NCBI GenBank assembly: GCA_001724265.1 | Contig: MEDY01000191.1 | Location: 19,165 to 83,164 of the forward strand | Direction of reading: 5' to 3' | DNA length: 64,000 nt | Source of the DNA: Rhizaria sp. SCN 62-66 | Lineage: Eukaryota; Rhizaria, unplaced | Shown: positions 1 through 11,281 of the stretch, piece by piece | Position numbering within the stretch: position 1 is the first letter of the stretch | Layout: the number at the start of each line of letters is the position of its first letter | Position numbers and translations under genes: made by a program | The notes under the pieces: model-generated | Seen by the model: only the letters and a program-made list of their open reading frames with translations | Told to the model about the DNA's origin: nothing | The model's database searches: none

Positions 1-1
1 C

Positions 2-2916
2 TCCGCGCGCATGCGCGCCCCGCACCTCGCCGGCGGCGGCTCCGCAACCGCGACTGCCGCGGCGGTGCCGGGCACGGGCACGCCGGCAGAGTGGTGCCCG
101 CGCGCGGAGCTCCTGGGAGCGCACGTCGCCAACTCTGGCTTCCACGCCACGCTCATCGACTCGCAGCACGTCGCGCGCGAGCTCTGCGCCTTTGTCGAGT
201 GCATGACGCGCGTGCACCGCGGCCGCCTGCTCCGCGGCGCGCGCTACCGCTCCGACGGCACCGTCGCCGGCCTCGCCGCCAACGGGCTCGCGGGCGTCTG
301 CAATCTCAAGCCCGTCGCCGCCGCCGCGCTCGCCGCAGCCAAGCCCGCGCCCGCCGCCGCCGCTGCCGTCGGCGACGGCGCAACTGAGACAGCTGAGGAG
401 GCCGAGGCCAAGAAGGCCGCCGCCACCAAGGCCGCTGCCGCCAAGGCCGCCGCGCTCGATGAGGCCGTGGCGGCGGCCGCGCTCGCCGCCGCCGCGCTGC
501 CCAGTCCCGACGACGACGTCCCCGCCGCCGTCGTGGCCGCCGCTGCCACTGGCTCTGCCGCGTCCGCGCCCGCTGCCCCCGCGGACGAGGCGGCGGACGC
601 GGCGCTGTTCGCGCCCGTGGTGGGCGGCTACTACCACGCCCACCCCTCCGGCTACCCGGCCCCCAAGCCCGCCTGCGACGCGGCTGTCGAGAAGGCGCCC
701 GCCGCCGCCGTCGCGTGCGCTCCGGCGGCCAAGTGCGGGGCAGAGATGCCCGCGCCGTCGCAGGTGACGTACTCGTACGCGGCCTCGGCGGCGCGCGCGC
801 GCCTCTTCCGGCGGCGCCTGGCGCGGCGCCTTGCCTTTTTCACGCACGAGACTGGCACGGCGTCGTGCGCCAAGTCGGAGCTCATGGCGCTGGAACTCGC
901 TCTGGGCCGCCGCGGCAAGGCCTCGACGCTCGTGTGCAACACCAAGGGACTCACGGGCCACGCCATGTCGGTCTCGTTCGAGGACGTCGCCGCCGTGGGC
1001 TCGCTGCACCACAAGCTGGCGCCGCCCGTGGCGAACCTGGCGCGGCCCGACCCCGCGCTGGGCTCGGCGACCTACTCGCCCGGCGGCGCGCATGACCGCA
1101 CGCTGGCGCTACGCTTCGCCGCCGGCTTCGGCTCGCAACTCATCTTCCTGCTCTTCAAGGCCTGGGACCCCAGCGACGTGGCCGACGCCGACGTGGTCGC
1201 CACAGCCTCGCCCGTGCCGCTGCCCGCGGCCGCCGGCCCCATGCTCTTCCCGGTGGTGGCGACTCAGCTCGACGACGACGACGTCGACGCCATCGCCGCG
1301 CTGCCGCCGCGCCGCCCCCCCACCCCGCCCGCCGCCAACGCGGACGCCGCCGCGGCCGCCGCGGCCGCCGCCGAGGCGCAAGGCCTGTGCCCGCAGGCCG
1401 AGCGGTATCCGCGCTGGCCCGCGCCTGACGCCGTCCCCGTCGCGGACGCAGCCTCTGTCTCCGGCGCTGCTGGACCTGTGCCTGCGTCTGCGTCTGGGGC
1501 GACTGAGGTCACGGACGCCGCGGAGGCCGCCGTGCTTGCGGTGATTGCGGGAGCGCCTCAGCTGACCGCCTCCCCGTCGCCATCATCGTCTCCGGCGCCC
1601 TCGCTGCCCGCCTCGCCCAGCCCCCGCGCGCCCTCCACGCTCCCTGCCGCGCTCTCGGCCCACAGCCACAGCGCCGCCGCCGGGGCTGCCGCCGGAGGCG
1701 TCGCCGGTCTGTCGCTGTCGGCGCCCGCGTCGGGCGGCCAGCTGCCTCTGGCGGCCGCGGGCATCCCCACGGTGCCGTGGTACATCTCGCCCCGCGCCCT
1801 CTGCGCGCGCCACCGCGCCGCCGCCGCCGCCACGGCCCCGCCTGCCGCGGTCGCCGCCTACGCAGCCGCCGCCGCCGCTGGTTCCGGCTCCGGTTCCGGC
1901 TCTGGCGCGAGCTCGAGCGCGAGCTCGATGCACGTCAAGACGCTGAGCGGGAGCGGCGGGCGCGCGCCAGTGCCGCTGCCACCGTCGCTGCCCTCGTCGC
2001 GCAGCCACTCGAACATCGCCGGCATCGCCACCACCATGGGCTTCAGTGCCAGCAGCGCCAGCGCCAGTGCTTGTGCCAACGGCAACAACAAGTACAACGC
2101 GTCGACCCGCGCCTCCGTCCATACCACCGTCGGCCACGGCCACTCTGCTGCCGGCGCTGCCGCGGTGAGCCCGAGCAGCGCGTCGTTCAACGCCAGCGGT
2201 CCGGGCGTCACCATGGGCTCCGTGGCCACGCTACCGCCCCCGCGCGCGCACCGCCGCTCCGCGGGCGCCGCGGGCACCGGCTCTGCCGCCGGCGCCGGCG
2301 CCGGCGCCGGGGCCTTGGACTCGGACTCGGACGACTGCGGCGCCAGCGACGGCGGACTGCCCCGGTCCTCGTCCCGGTCCTCGTCGCCCTCGCGCGCCTC
2401 GGCCGCGTCGGCCGCCGCCGCCGTGAGCGGCCGTGCGCGGGTGACCGAGGTGGACGGCAGTGCGCTGGCGACGGCCATGATGACCGCCCGCAACGCTGAG
2501 GACGGTATGAACGCGCCCGCGGCGCCCGTGGCGGTGCCGGCTTCCAGCGCGCGCAGCGGCCACCGCAGCTTCGTGCTGGGCGGCGGCTTCGACGACGCAT
2601 CGACCGCCACCGAGGACGACGGCCACGGCCACGGGGCCGGGGCGGACAACGACGACGTCAACGGCGACGATGACGACGACGGCGACGACTCGGCCGACAG
2701 CAACGGCAGCGCGAGCGGCGCCGCTGGCGGGGCCGCGAGCGCGCTGCCGCGGCACGGAATGACGCGGTCGAGCTCGCAGTCGCAGTCGCTGCGGTCCAAG
2801 ATCGCACAGCCCTTCGTGGCCGTGTCGTCGCGCATCTCCTCCTTCCTCTCGACCTTCTCCGCGCCCGGGAACCCGCCGCTGTACCCCAACGGCGACGTCC
2901 GCGGCAACGCCGGCAA

Positions 2917-2954
<38 letters not shown>

Positions 2955-3067
2955 CGGCGATGGCGGTGGCCGAGGCTGAGCGCGCGGCGGAGGAGACGGA
3001 GGAGGCCGAGGCGCGCGCGGCCGCCGCGCAGGGCGTCTTCGGCTTCCACTCGAACCGCATCTGCTAA
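2..3067 (+). CDS. Ketosynthase C-terminal part with long low-complexity tail (5' partial)
   Basis: The frame is open to the left edge, so the ATG at 11 is probably internal and the gene begins outside the window. Numbering from that ATG, residues ~276-380 carry the C-terminal signatures of a condensing enzyme (beta-ketoacyl synthase of type I FAS/PKS proteins). THETGT, with His279, is the degenerate equivalent of HGTGT. It is followed by CNTKGLTGHAM with His317, then the PPVAN and DPALG segments and an AAGFGSQ strand. The two catalytic histidines are therefore present; the nucleophilic cysteine should lie upstream of the window. Residues ~390-1018 are Ala/Ser/Pro/Asp-rich with no recognised domain. 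Near the end is a (DA)n stretch coded by a GCAGAC repeat. The gene ends in TAA. The ketosynthase assignment is firm on motif order; substrate and other domains are unknown. Confidence 0.75.
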
Positions 3068-4171
3068 GCTGCTCTCGCTTCGACCGACGGAGTGACCTAG
3101 AGCAGGGTGTCCAGTTTGTTAACACCATAAGCTCACGTGTTACTTTCGAAACACACTTCATGTTTCTGTATCAATATTTTTGTGACGTCTCTTTTGTCTT
3201 TGCGCTTTGTGATTTGTTTCTGTTTTCCCTCAGCTTTGATGATTGCTTTCTCGCTCTTGCTCGCACCTCGCTTGCTCGTTCTGTGCATGGCTCAACGTTG
3301 CGCATGCGCTGCACTGCACACACTACGCGTGCGTAGCAATCACTTGGGGAGCGCTGCGTTGCCGTCACACACGTAACGCGTGCGGCACGCGTGGGCCCTC
3401 TCTACCTCTTTCTTCCCTTTCTGTTTCAGAAACTGCACGTCTTTATCATGATCGTCATCATTATCTATCGCGTGCTCATCCCCTGTGGTCATTTTTTGTG
3501 TTTCCGTCCAATCACTTCATGATACCTTTTTTAAATCCAGTGTATTTGCGTTTGTTTGTTTGTTCCCCTTTCGTGTTTTGTGTGTTTCGTTTTTTTGGTT
3601 TTTGTTCCCAGCTCCGTCCAGAGCCAAGTACGCTATGTACACGTCATGTAAATCCCCCATCCTCAATTTTTATAACAACTCACAATCAATCCAATCGAGT
3701 CATTAATACCATGTGTCCATCTGACTTCTACTGTCTTAACACCCTCTTCTTCGTCATCAAGCATTTGTGGTTCAATCAACAATGTACATTTGCATTTACA
3801 TTGCTGTGCCTCTGCGCCACTTTACTTTCATTCAGTCAACAACTCCCTCAACAACATAGTCTCCTCGTCTTACATAACACCTCAATAATAAAGCCATATT
3901 TACCACCCATCGCTTGTCTTAGTGTCGTATTCTGTGACCTGAATGTTTCCGTGTTCTTTGTGTATTCTTGCATCGAGTGAGCAAATAAATAGCAATCAGC
4001 ATTCACGTACGTACGTGCTTGAAGGGTGTGTCTATAAAAAAAGTGCAAGTCGGTCAGTCCGTGAGCGAATTGGGTTTGCAAACGAACTGGCCGCCCGCGC
4101 CGTAATATGCAGACAGGATCGGTCTCCGCTCAGACGTCGCTGTGAGTCCTGGTCTCTGCGCCCCCGCGCGC
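3068..4171. other. Convergent intergenic region
   Basis: This is the 3' DNA between two convergent genes. It is T/C-rich and AT-richer than the flanking exons. AATAAA-like poly(A) signals are visible near 3884 and 3982, and a short ACGT microsatellite lies near 4005-4016. I see no coding frame with plausible composition. Confidence 0.6.
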
Positions 4172-5146
4172 TCACGCGTCGGCCTTCTTGCCCTCAGCGT
4201 CAGCCGCGGCAACGCCGGCCGCGGCGCCGGCCGCGGTGGGGAGGCCCGCGCCCGCGCCGGCCGAGTCGTAGAAGACGTAGCGGATGGTGCTGAGCTTGGC
4301 GTACTGGTCGGCGATGGCCTCGGCCATCTCGTCCACCGTGGGGAACTTTTCGTAGTTGACCTTGATGACGGGGATGATCTTGGAGATGTCGGTGAGGAAG
4401 TGCTCGTAGCCAGCGTGCAGCGCAGAGAGGTACTCGAGCGAGATGCCCGTCTCGCAGTCGCGCGAGCGCTGCTTGATGCGGTTCAGCGACTCCTCGGGTG
4501 CCACGTCCAGGTGGATGATTAAGTCGGGGCGCTTCATGAAGTTGGACATGTTCTGGAAGAGGGAGATGTAGGTTGCATAGTCGCGCTTGTCCATCATGCC
4601 GGACTCGTAGAGCATCTGCAGCACACGCATTGGGATCGTGGCAGAACATACAAAAGACGAATAAAAGCATTAATGTAAGGAAAATCTTAATTGAACTTGC
4701 ATACAAGGTATAATTTGGCGTATACTATATATTGTGGGCATTATAAATCAACAGTCTAAGATGTTGCTGAGATATCATGATTGCGATATGTGAGTGCGTA
4801 CCTTAGCGAAGATGGAGTCCTCGTAGATGGAGCGGTCCTGGACGCCACCACGGTTGCTCCAGATGATCTCCTGCTGCTGGCGGAAACGAGCGTTAAGGAG
4901 GTAGACCTGCATGGCAAATGAGTACTTTGCGGTGTCCTTGTAGAAGTCCTCGAGGTAGGTGTTGTCGGTGACGGGCTCGTAGAACACAGGCAGGTTCAGG
5001 CGCTTGCCAAGAGCGGTCGCGAGGGTGGACTTACCGGCGCCAATAAGGCCGGAGATCACGATGTGGACGTTCTTAAGCGCGGCGGCACTCACGTCGAGCT
5101 CGGGCGCGGCGACGGGGGCAGAAGACTTAGCGGAAGACTCAGCCAT
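4172..5146 (-). CDS. Deoxynucleoside kinase (dAK/dGK-type), 2 exons
   Basis: Predicted to phosphorylate a deoxynucleoside to its 5'-monophosphate in nucleotide salvage. Exon 1 is 5146-4802 and exon 2 is 4615-4172, giving 262 aa ending in TGA. The 186-bp intron runs from GTACGC to CAG and is phase 0. The P-loop GLIGAGKST is residues 33-41. Glu57 in the FYEP segment fits the substrate-binding acid. DRS at 104-106 is the conserved catalytic motif, and an Arg-rich LID follows in exon 2 (RIKQRSRDCE). The length matches the family (about 220-260 aa). The last ~30 residues are an Ala/Gly tail without similarity. The start is the ATG at 5146, directly before the acidic N-terminus; an upstream in-frame ATG lies in AT-rich leader DNA. 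Substrate preference cannot be read from the sequence. Confidence 0.9.
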
Positions 5147-5863
5147 AGCTGCGAGGAGAAAGCAGAGCATGTCGAAATGAGCGCAGAAACAGATTGCACA
5201 GTACACATATGAAATACAGCAGACACAGAAGTACGAGTTAGATATGTTATCGAATGTTAGGTGGAAATAAGAACAAACTCTGTTTAACCGAATAATACGT
5301 TGCTATGTCTCGAAACAAACTCTTCAAAGTTCGGTCGCATTTTTGGCGCGCTGAGCCCAACGACAGAGAAGCTGACTGTGAGTCCAAAAGGGATCATATA
5401 GTTTCATCATTTAACTAATGTATATCTTGCATTATCGCAATAAACTATATTTTAATGATAAAAACCAGGTTGAGAAACAAGGGACTGCAATCTTCACTTT
5501 GTAGTTACCTCATATATGCTGCCATATCCCTAAATGTCATCAAAACAACAACGAATTCCTATCGCTATGCAATGAAAACAAAGAGTTAAGTTGACAACTT
5601 TAAATTTTATACGGCTGGGCACATGACGTAGCGTATGCGTATATTGATAACTCGATATCAGCTTGTTATACCCTCGAAAATCAGTAGATCCTCGGAGTAC
5701 TCTCTGTGTACAGCAGCAAGATAGATGCACTTCAAGATAATAGTAATCGATTCCAACAATAAACTACAAACAATGCCCGCAACCTTAAAATTAGCATTTG
5801 AAACAGACCTACTCAGGGTGAAAAACGTCAAAATGCGTGTTGGAGGAGGTGCGCGGTGTAACT
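5147..5863. promoter_or_regulatory. Divergent intergenic region upstream of kinase and carrier genes
   Basis: About 700 bp of AT-rich DNA between divergently transcribed genes, so it should hold both promoters. I cannot point to a specific element. It contains short ORFs of no convincing composition. Confidence 0.4.
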
Positions 5864-7588
5864 ATGGTAAGCCGATGGACTCGTCGCCACACACACCTCC
5901 AGCAACGCTTTGTGAATCAGATAGCAGCAGCGTGCATACTCGTTGAAACGGCAATGTGTGATGCATTCCAGCTTTAGTTGACTGAGTTCTACATGCATTC
6001 TTAATTGTGTACCTTGTTTCTCGTGTTTATACTTCTCTGTATTCATACTCGAAACTTTGCTTAAACGGTCGTTGCTCTCCGTTTTCCCACCTTCGCTCCC
6101 GCAGGTCGACCTCATGTCCCTCGAGACTCTGCCCCCCATTGCCTCGGCTTGCGCCGTCACTGCGCTTGCCATGTACCCTGTGGACGTTGCCCGTGCGCTC
6201 AAGATGGCATCTGCCACTGGCCCCGGCTATACTCTCGGTGAGGTAAGCGAATGTTGCTTTCGTTCTGCCAACTGCACCTTCCTATCTTGAGTTTCAAACC
6301 AAACAAGACGACTAGCTACGCTTGTCTCATCAAGATATAGCTTGGTAGCACGATATAGTGTCCACTAAACTTGTAATCTGGTTGATCCTGTGATGTAAAG
6401 GCTATCCTTGTGTTATCTATCGAGTCTTAACTTAATCTCTCACTCTCGCGTCTTCCTCCCCGACACTTTCATCGTCCACAGTTTGTTAAGACCCATGGCG
6501 TCAAGGGCCTGCTGTCGCAGGGTGTGATGCCCGAGATCGTGCGCGCAACGTGGATGCGCGTGCTCAAGTTCTTCTTCTTCCCTATCACCTTCGAGGCCAT
6601 GTACAACAAGCCCGTCTCCCAGGGCACGCCGCTCGAGAAGGGTCTGGCGGGCGCGCTGGCCGTGACGCCCGAAGTGGCCACGATCACCACGCTCGAGCTC
6701 GTCAAGATCGGCATCCAGCTTGACTCGCAGAAGAAGTACAAAAACTCCGGCGTCGCGCTCGTTAAGGACGTGATCGCGTCGCGCGGCGCGCTCGGCTGCA
6801 TGGCCGGCTGGCAGGGCGTGCAGGCGCGCCAGATGCTCTGGACCGGAACCTACTTTGCCACGCTCGACACCTTCAAGAGGCTCGTCAGGAAGGTACGCAA
6901 CACATCCCCGCTAGCTCCTCCGCGACAGTCCCTCTTCATAAATTCAACCTTAATCTTGTTGCTGCGACTTGAAACAGAAGAATTCATTGGAATTTCATGG
7001 TCTGAAATAATGTCATCAACGTCTAACACTAACAATCTTGTTTGCTTCTTCTTTTTTTTTCCTCACTCGGCTTCTGCGCTGCACATCGCTGACTCACGAT
7101 TGCCCGCCTCGCGCAGCCGCTCGCGGGCCTGGGCGACTACGCCGCGGGCATGACCAACTTCACCGCGGGCTTCCTCGCCGGCGTCGCGGGCGCGGCCGCC
7201 AACACGCCCTGGGACGTCTGCCGCACCAACGTGCAGAAGGAGTTCCTCCAGGCGCCCAAGGGCTCCAACCTGAGCTACGCGCTCTCGCTCAATAAGCTGC
7301 TGGGCGTCGGCAAGGACATCGTCGCGCAGCGCGGCGTCAAGTCCCTCTACGCGGGCTTCGGCTTCAAGGCGCTCCACATGGGTACGCACTTTGACAACAA
7401 TCAGCACCGCTCATTCAAACCTATATCCTATCTCGGATCTCTTTATGTTGCGTTTCAAGTTGAGTAAACTCACTCTCTGGTAATTTCCGTATTGTTTTGT
7501 GTCTTCCGTAGGTGGTTCTGGTGCTTGCGTTGCGCTGCTTATCCCCATCTTTGCGAAGATGTTCGGCGTCACCAAGGTCATCATGTAA
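5864..7588 (+). CDS. Mitochondrial carrier family protein (SLC25-type), 5 exons
   Basis: Exons: 5864-5866, 6105-6242, 6482-6892, 7117-7381 and 7512-7588, giving 297 aa ending in TAA. This is the usual size for an inner-membrane carrier with three ~100-residue repeats. Repeat 1 has P26-V-D28-V-A-R31 and repeat 3 has P215-W-D217-V-C-R220, matching the family signature Px[DE]xx[KR]. In repeat 2 the equivalent Pro is replaced (TTLELVKIG), as happens in some subfamilies. All splice sites are GT-AG: donors GTAAGC twice, then GTACGC twice. The first coding exon in this model is the ATG alone; without it the CDS would start at Met 6114. Substrate is not inferable; the third-repeat motif resembles dicarboxylate/tricarboxylate-type carriers but this is weak. 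Confidence 0.85.
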
Positions 7589-8152
7589 GTAAGTGATCCT
7601 GGTTTGCACTATCGCATTGCGACTTATCTATTGCACTCGTTTAACCTTCGTTTCTCCTTGGTCTGAGCGCCATACGCAAGCGAACAACTAAAAAACACGT
7701 TCACGTCTTTTTCACCGTGATCAAGCTCGACGAAGACAAGACTGTTTGCATAACGCCCCACAAACATATGCAAGTTGTTGGATTGATAACAGCAGGGACA
7801 AAATTGTTGTGCTCACGCTTGTTACCAGAAGCAACACAATATGTGGGCTGCAGACGCGGTTTATTGAGTGAAAAACTACATTGATACATAATTCCTCTTT
7901 ATAGACAAAACAAGTCAAGATCTTACATTTTCCTTTAGCATCAAGACGCTGCATTCATGTTGCTGTGTGTTGATAATGTATTTGATGCAGATTGAAACTC
8001 AAGTTCACTCTACAGATGGAAAAGGCCTTCCCGAACACAAAACAAAACAACGAATAAACTCGGATATAGCTTCACCACAGGCCGAAGGACTGCAACACTT
8101 CACATATTGACATCTCACGCTCGTCCGCGCGCGCAGCCCAGGCCAGCTCAGC
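7589..8152. other. Convergent intergenic region
   Basis: 564 bp of AT-rich DNA between the 3' ends of the carrier and the ankyrin-like gene. Nothing coding or structured was recognised. Confidence 0.5.
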
Positions 8153-9596
8153 TCACTCGACGAACGCGGCGACCTTGGCCGCCACCACGGTACTCACGCC
8201 CGCGTCGGCGGTGGCCGCGCCGACCGCCGCCGCCACCGCCGCGCCCACCTCCGTCTCCACCTCGCCCGCAGCGCCCGCGCCACTGACAGCGGAGACTGCG
8301 GGCGAGCGAGTGAGCGAGAGCAGCGTCTGCGCGGCGGGCGTCACGGCGTCGGTGGCGGCGCCCGCGGCGGCCAGCGCAGCGGCGCAGCGGCGGTGGCCGC
8401 CCCATGCCGCGTGCAGCAGCGCCGTCAGCCCGCAGCGGTCGCGCGCGTCCACGCCGCTGCCGCCGCTCTTGCCGCGAGCGGCGTCGCCGTCGCTGTCGAG
8501 ATAGGCGAGGAGGGCGGCCAACGCGCGGGTGCGGCCGGCGGCGGCGGCCACGGCGAGGGGCGCGCGGCCCGCGCTGTCGCCCGCAGCCACGCCCGCCGAT
8601 ACAGCAACGGCCGCAGCAGAAGCCGCCTCAGCGTTGGTCGCGGCGGAGGCGGAGGCGAAGGCGGAGGCGGAGGCGGAGGCGGAGGCGGAGGCGGAGGCGG
8701 AGGCGGAGGCGGAGGCGGAGGCGGAGGCGGAGGCGGAGGCGGAGGCGGAGGGTGGGGAGAGAGAGGAGGAACGCGAGAGAGCGCGCGGCGCCGGCGGCGG
8801 CCAGCTCGTGGAGCAGCGAGTGCACGGGCGCGGATGAAGATAGCAGCTGCGCCAGCGCCGCGGGCACCGAGCCGGCGTCGCCGAGGGTCACACTGCCGAT
8901 GCTGCTGCTGCTGCTGCTGCTGCTAGCCTCAGTAACGCCAGCAAGCGAGAGGGGCGCCAGCAGCGACGCCGCGTAGACGCCGTAGCTCGTGGCGGGGGCG
9001 GCGGCGGCGGCTGCGGCGGGGAGCGCGAGCGGCAGCGTGGGGAGCGTGAGGGCGGGTGGCAGCGCGGCCGACAGCGCGGCGGGGCCCGGCGCCGCGGGCG
9101 CGGACACCGCGGCCGCGGACGGCAGCAGCGGCGCGCAGGGCGGCGCGGGCAGCGAGAACGCGCGGCCGGGCACCATCGTCACGGCCGCGGCCGCGGGCTC
9201 GCCGCTGCTGCCGGCGCAGTTGCCGTCGCCGCCGTAGAGGGCGAGGAGGTCGGCGAGCGTGAAGCCGGCCTGAGCGGCCGCGGTGGGCAACAGCAGCGCC
9301 TGCAGGGTAGCCAGCACGGCCCCGTCGGCAGCGCGCAGCGCGGCGCGCGTCGCGGGGGATTCGTCGGCGTCGGCGTCATCGGAGTCGGCGTCATTAGCGG
9401 CAACAGCGGCGCTGGTGGCGTGGGTCGCGGGCGCCGCGGCAAGGAGTTCGGCGCGGTCGTCTGCTGAGAGGATGACAGCATCGTGAGCGGCAGTGGGGAC
9501 GCCCAGTGCGGCAGCGCGAAGTTGGAGAGCGAGGCGCGCGAGCGCGACGGCGACGGGCGGACGCGAGCTGAGTGACTCGAGCAAGTTCTGGGACAT
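8153..9596 (-). CDS. Ankyrin-repeat-like protein, frame broken at a hexanucleotide repeat
   Basis: The reading begins at ATG 9596 and runs to about 8760 with an Ala/Ser-rich, weakly helical sequence that ends in an ankyrin-like helix pair (LLHELAAAGAARSLAFLL). It then enters a GCCTCC repeat. In this frame the repeat codes Leu-Arg and stops at TGA 8630-8628. The frame one base over reads the repeat as Ala-Ser and continues to TGA at 8155-8153 with further ankyrin-like units (GRAPLAVAAAAGRTRALAALL; GLTALLHAAWGGHRRCAAAL). The two halves look like one protein split by a one-base frame change at or just before the repeat. A sequencing or assembly error in the GC-rich tract is as likely as a real mutation. 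No GT-AG intron with this window's usual donors would repair it. Confidence 0.55.
8644..8751. repeat. GGAGGC hexanucleotide microsatellite
   Basis: About 17-18 tandem copies of GGAGGC on the plus strand with one variant unit (GGCGAA). On the minus strand it lies inside the ankyrin-like gene and codes Leu-Arg, Ala-Ser or Pro-Pro depending on frame. The gene's frame break coincides with it. Confidence 0.9.
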
Positions 9597-9886
9597 GTTC
9601 GTCAAGAATGCGACGCAAAGACGTTGCGGGTTTAAGCACGGGTCAAGAAAGGTATTCTTTCGTAGATATAAATACTTAACGTACAAGAAGACAGTGAAAA
9701 TATGATAATGGTTACGCATGAATCAAGGTGTAAGATAAGGTGAGTGAGATGGAGATGAGGGGACGATAACGCCCAATGAATAGATGATATATCGTACATA
9801 TATAGCGCGCATGAGAGTGGAGATAAAATAAATCGCAAAATGTTGTAATTTTATGTCCTGATATGTCGAACTAATACTAAAATGTT

Positions 9887-10150
9887 ATGATGAGAGACGA
9901 GAAATCCATGTTGAATTCTTGGCCAAACTCCGTCCTTCTGACCGAGTCGCAGGAGGCAGTGCAAGAGCGAAACCGCATCATCAAAAATCATGGTGTATTG
10001 GGATATAAGCAGTGGTTATCAAGATATGAACACAATTTCCTAAAAGAGTGCCTTCATTTGTTCACGAAAACGTTACATTTTAAGTCATACCATCAGTTCT
10101 GTCACCAAGATCCGCCGATTTTACAACTCAGAGAGGGAAACAAGTGTTAA
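9887..10150 (+). CDS. Small hypothetical ORF, 87 aa
   Basis: An ATG-to-TAA ORF in DNA that is less GC-rich than the real exons around it. Composition is balanced (charged, aromatic and Leu residues, three Cys) and unlike the low-complexity shadows of GC-rich genes. An in-frame TAA lies just upstream of the ATG, so the start is fixed. No family was recognised and no intron is evident. It lies antisense to the space between two minus-strand genes. It may be a chance ORF or untranslated sequence. Confidence 0.25.
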   Translation: MMRDEKSMLNSWPNSVLLTESQEAVQERNRIIKNHGVLGYKQWLSRYEHNFLKECLHLFTKTLHFKSYHQFCHQDPPILQLREGNKC

Positions 10151-10192
10151 ATTGAGTGTTGGCGACAGCCATCACCTCGCGTTGTGGTCGGC

Positions 10193-10963
10193 TCACGCAG
10201 TCTTTTTCTTGCTAATAGTCGCAGTTACAGCCGCGGTACGCGAGGAGCGGCGCACGGGCGCTCCATCGGCGGTCTTAGTGGCCGCAGCGGCGGCCTTGGC
10301 GGCGGGGCGCGCGCGCTTGGCAGCGGGCGCGGCAGCAGCGTCGCAGGCGTCGTCGCAGGCGTCGGCCGCGCCGGACGCGCGGGCCTTGCCCGTCGCGCCA
10401 GCCTTCTTCCCCTTAATGTCACCGGTCTTTTCGCCTTCAGCAGCGGCTTTGGGGGCGGTTGCGGTGGCGGCGGCGGCGGCCTTGCTCCCCTTGCCCGGGA
10501 GGATGGCGATGATGTTCTCCAGCGGCCGGCCCAGCGCTGCGGCGTCAGCCGTCACGGCCAGCGGACGCTCCATCAGACGCGGGTTCGCGGCCAGCGCCTT
10601 GGCAACAGCGGCAGCCGAGTCCAGCTTGAAGGGCTTTTCGCGGAAGGCGGGCTCCTTGGAGCGCACCAGTGACGCCGCCGCAGAATCTCCGCCAAGCTTG
10701 GAGAGCACAGAAAGCAGCTATAAAAAGCAAATGAAGACATAAAACGTGGTATTGTGAAAATAATGTGAATCCGTATGTGCTTTGTTAAAATATACTCAGA
10801 ATCAGTCATATTGTTGTGCTGTGTGGTGACGAACCTGAGTCTCTGACAGAGGCTCCTTGAGATACTCTACGACAGTCATGTCGACGGAGCGCCCCTGCAG
10901 CGCAGCAACAGCCTCACGGCTTTTGGAGCAACTGGGGTTATGATACAAAACAAGCTTGGACAT
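10193..10963 (-). CDS. ArsC-family reductase with basic Ala/Lys tail, 2 exons
   Basis: Exon 1 is 10963-10835 and exon 2 is 10717-10193, giving 217 aa ending in TGA. The intron is 117 bp with donor GTTCGT and acceptor TAG. Residues 1-~118 form a thioredoxin-fold ArsC domain: YHNPSCSKSR has the redox cysteine at 12. Further on are the RPLAV strand and an LGRPLENI segment that match the glutaredoxin-coupled arsenate reductase/YfgD family. The expected activity is thiol-dependent reduction of arsenate or a related small oxyanion. Residues ~120-217 are an Ala/Lys/Thr-rich basic tail with a PAAKRARPAAK cluster and a C-terminal KKK, resembling histone H1 tails or a nuclear localisation signal. The domain call is solid; the function of the tail is inference. 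Confidence 0.8.
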
Positions 10964-11281
10964 CGATGAGCAGAAGGACCGGGTCGTGCTTGCACGCATT
11001 CACTCTGTATGTGTTGCTAATCTTGTCGTCCACACCTTTGTCCCAGCGCTGGCTACCGCAAAGCAAATATCACGGCACATGCGTCTAGACATACCCCTTC
11101 GACAGCGAACAAATTGAACCGCACTCTCGGATTTCTCATTACTTTTCCGTAAATTTATATTTATTATACTTTATCAATCTCGCGCCATCCCCATTATTTT
11201 TCTGCTTTTAGTTTCTCTCAGCGCTCTCCGCAAAGCTCTCCTGTCTTCTTGTCTTCTTCTGCGAAGTCAGAGGACAGATTG
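10964..11281. promoter_or_regulatory. Divergent intergenic region
   Basis: 318 bp between the ArsC-like gene (-) and DUS4 (+). It is AT-rich in the centre and pyrimidine-rich before the DUS4 start. It probably contains both promoters; no specific element was identified. Confidence 0.4.

Noticed and set aside
1858-3060. Long antisense ORF (400 codons) opposite the ketosynthase gene
   Set aside because: A shadow of GC-rich coding DNA. Composition is Ala/Ser/Pro without domain signals, while the plus strand carries real motifs.
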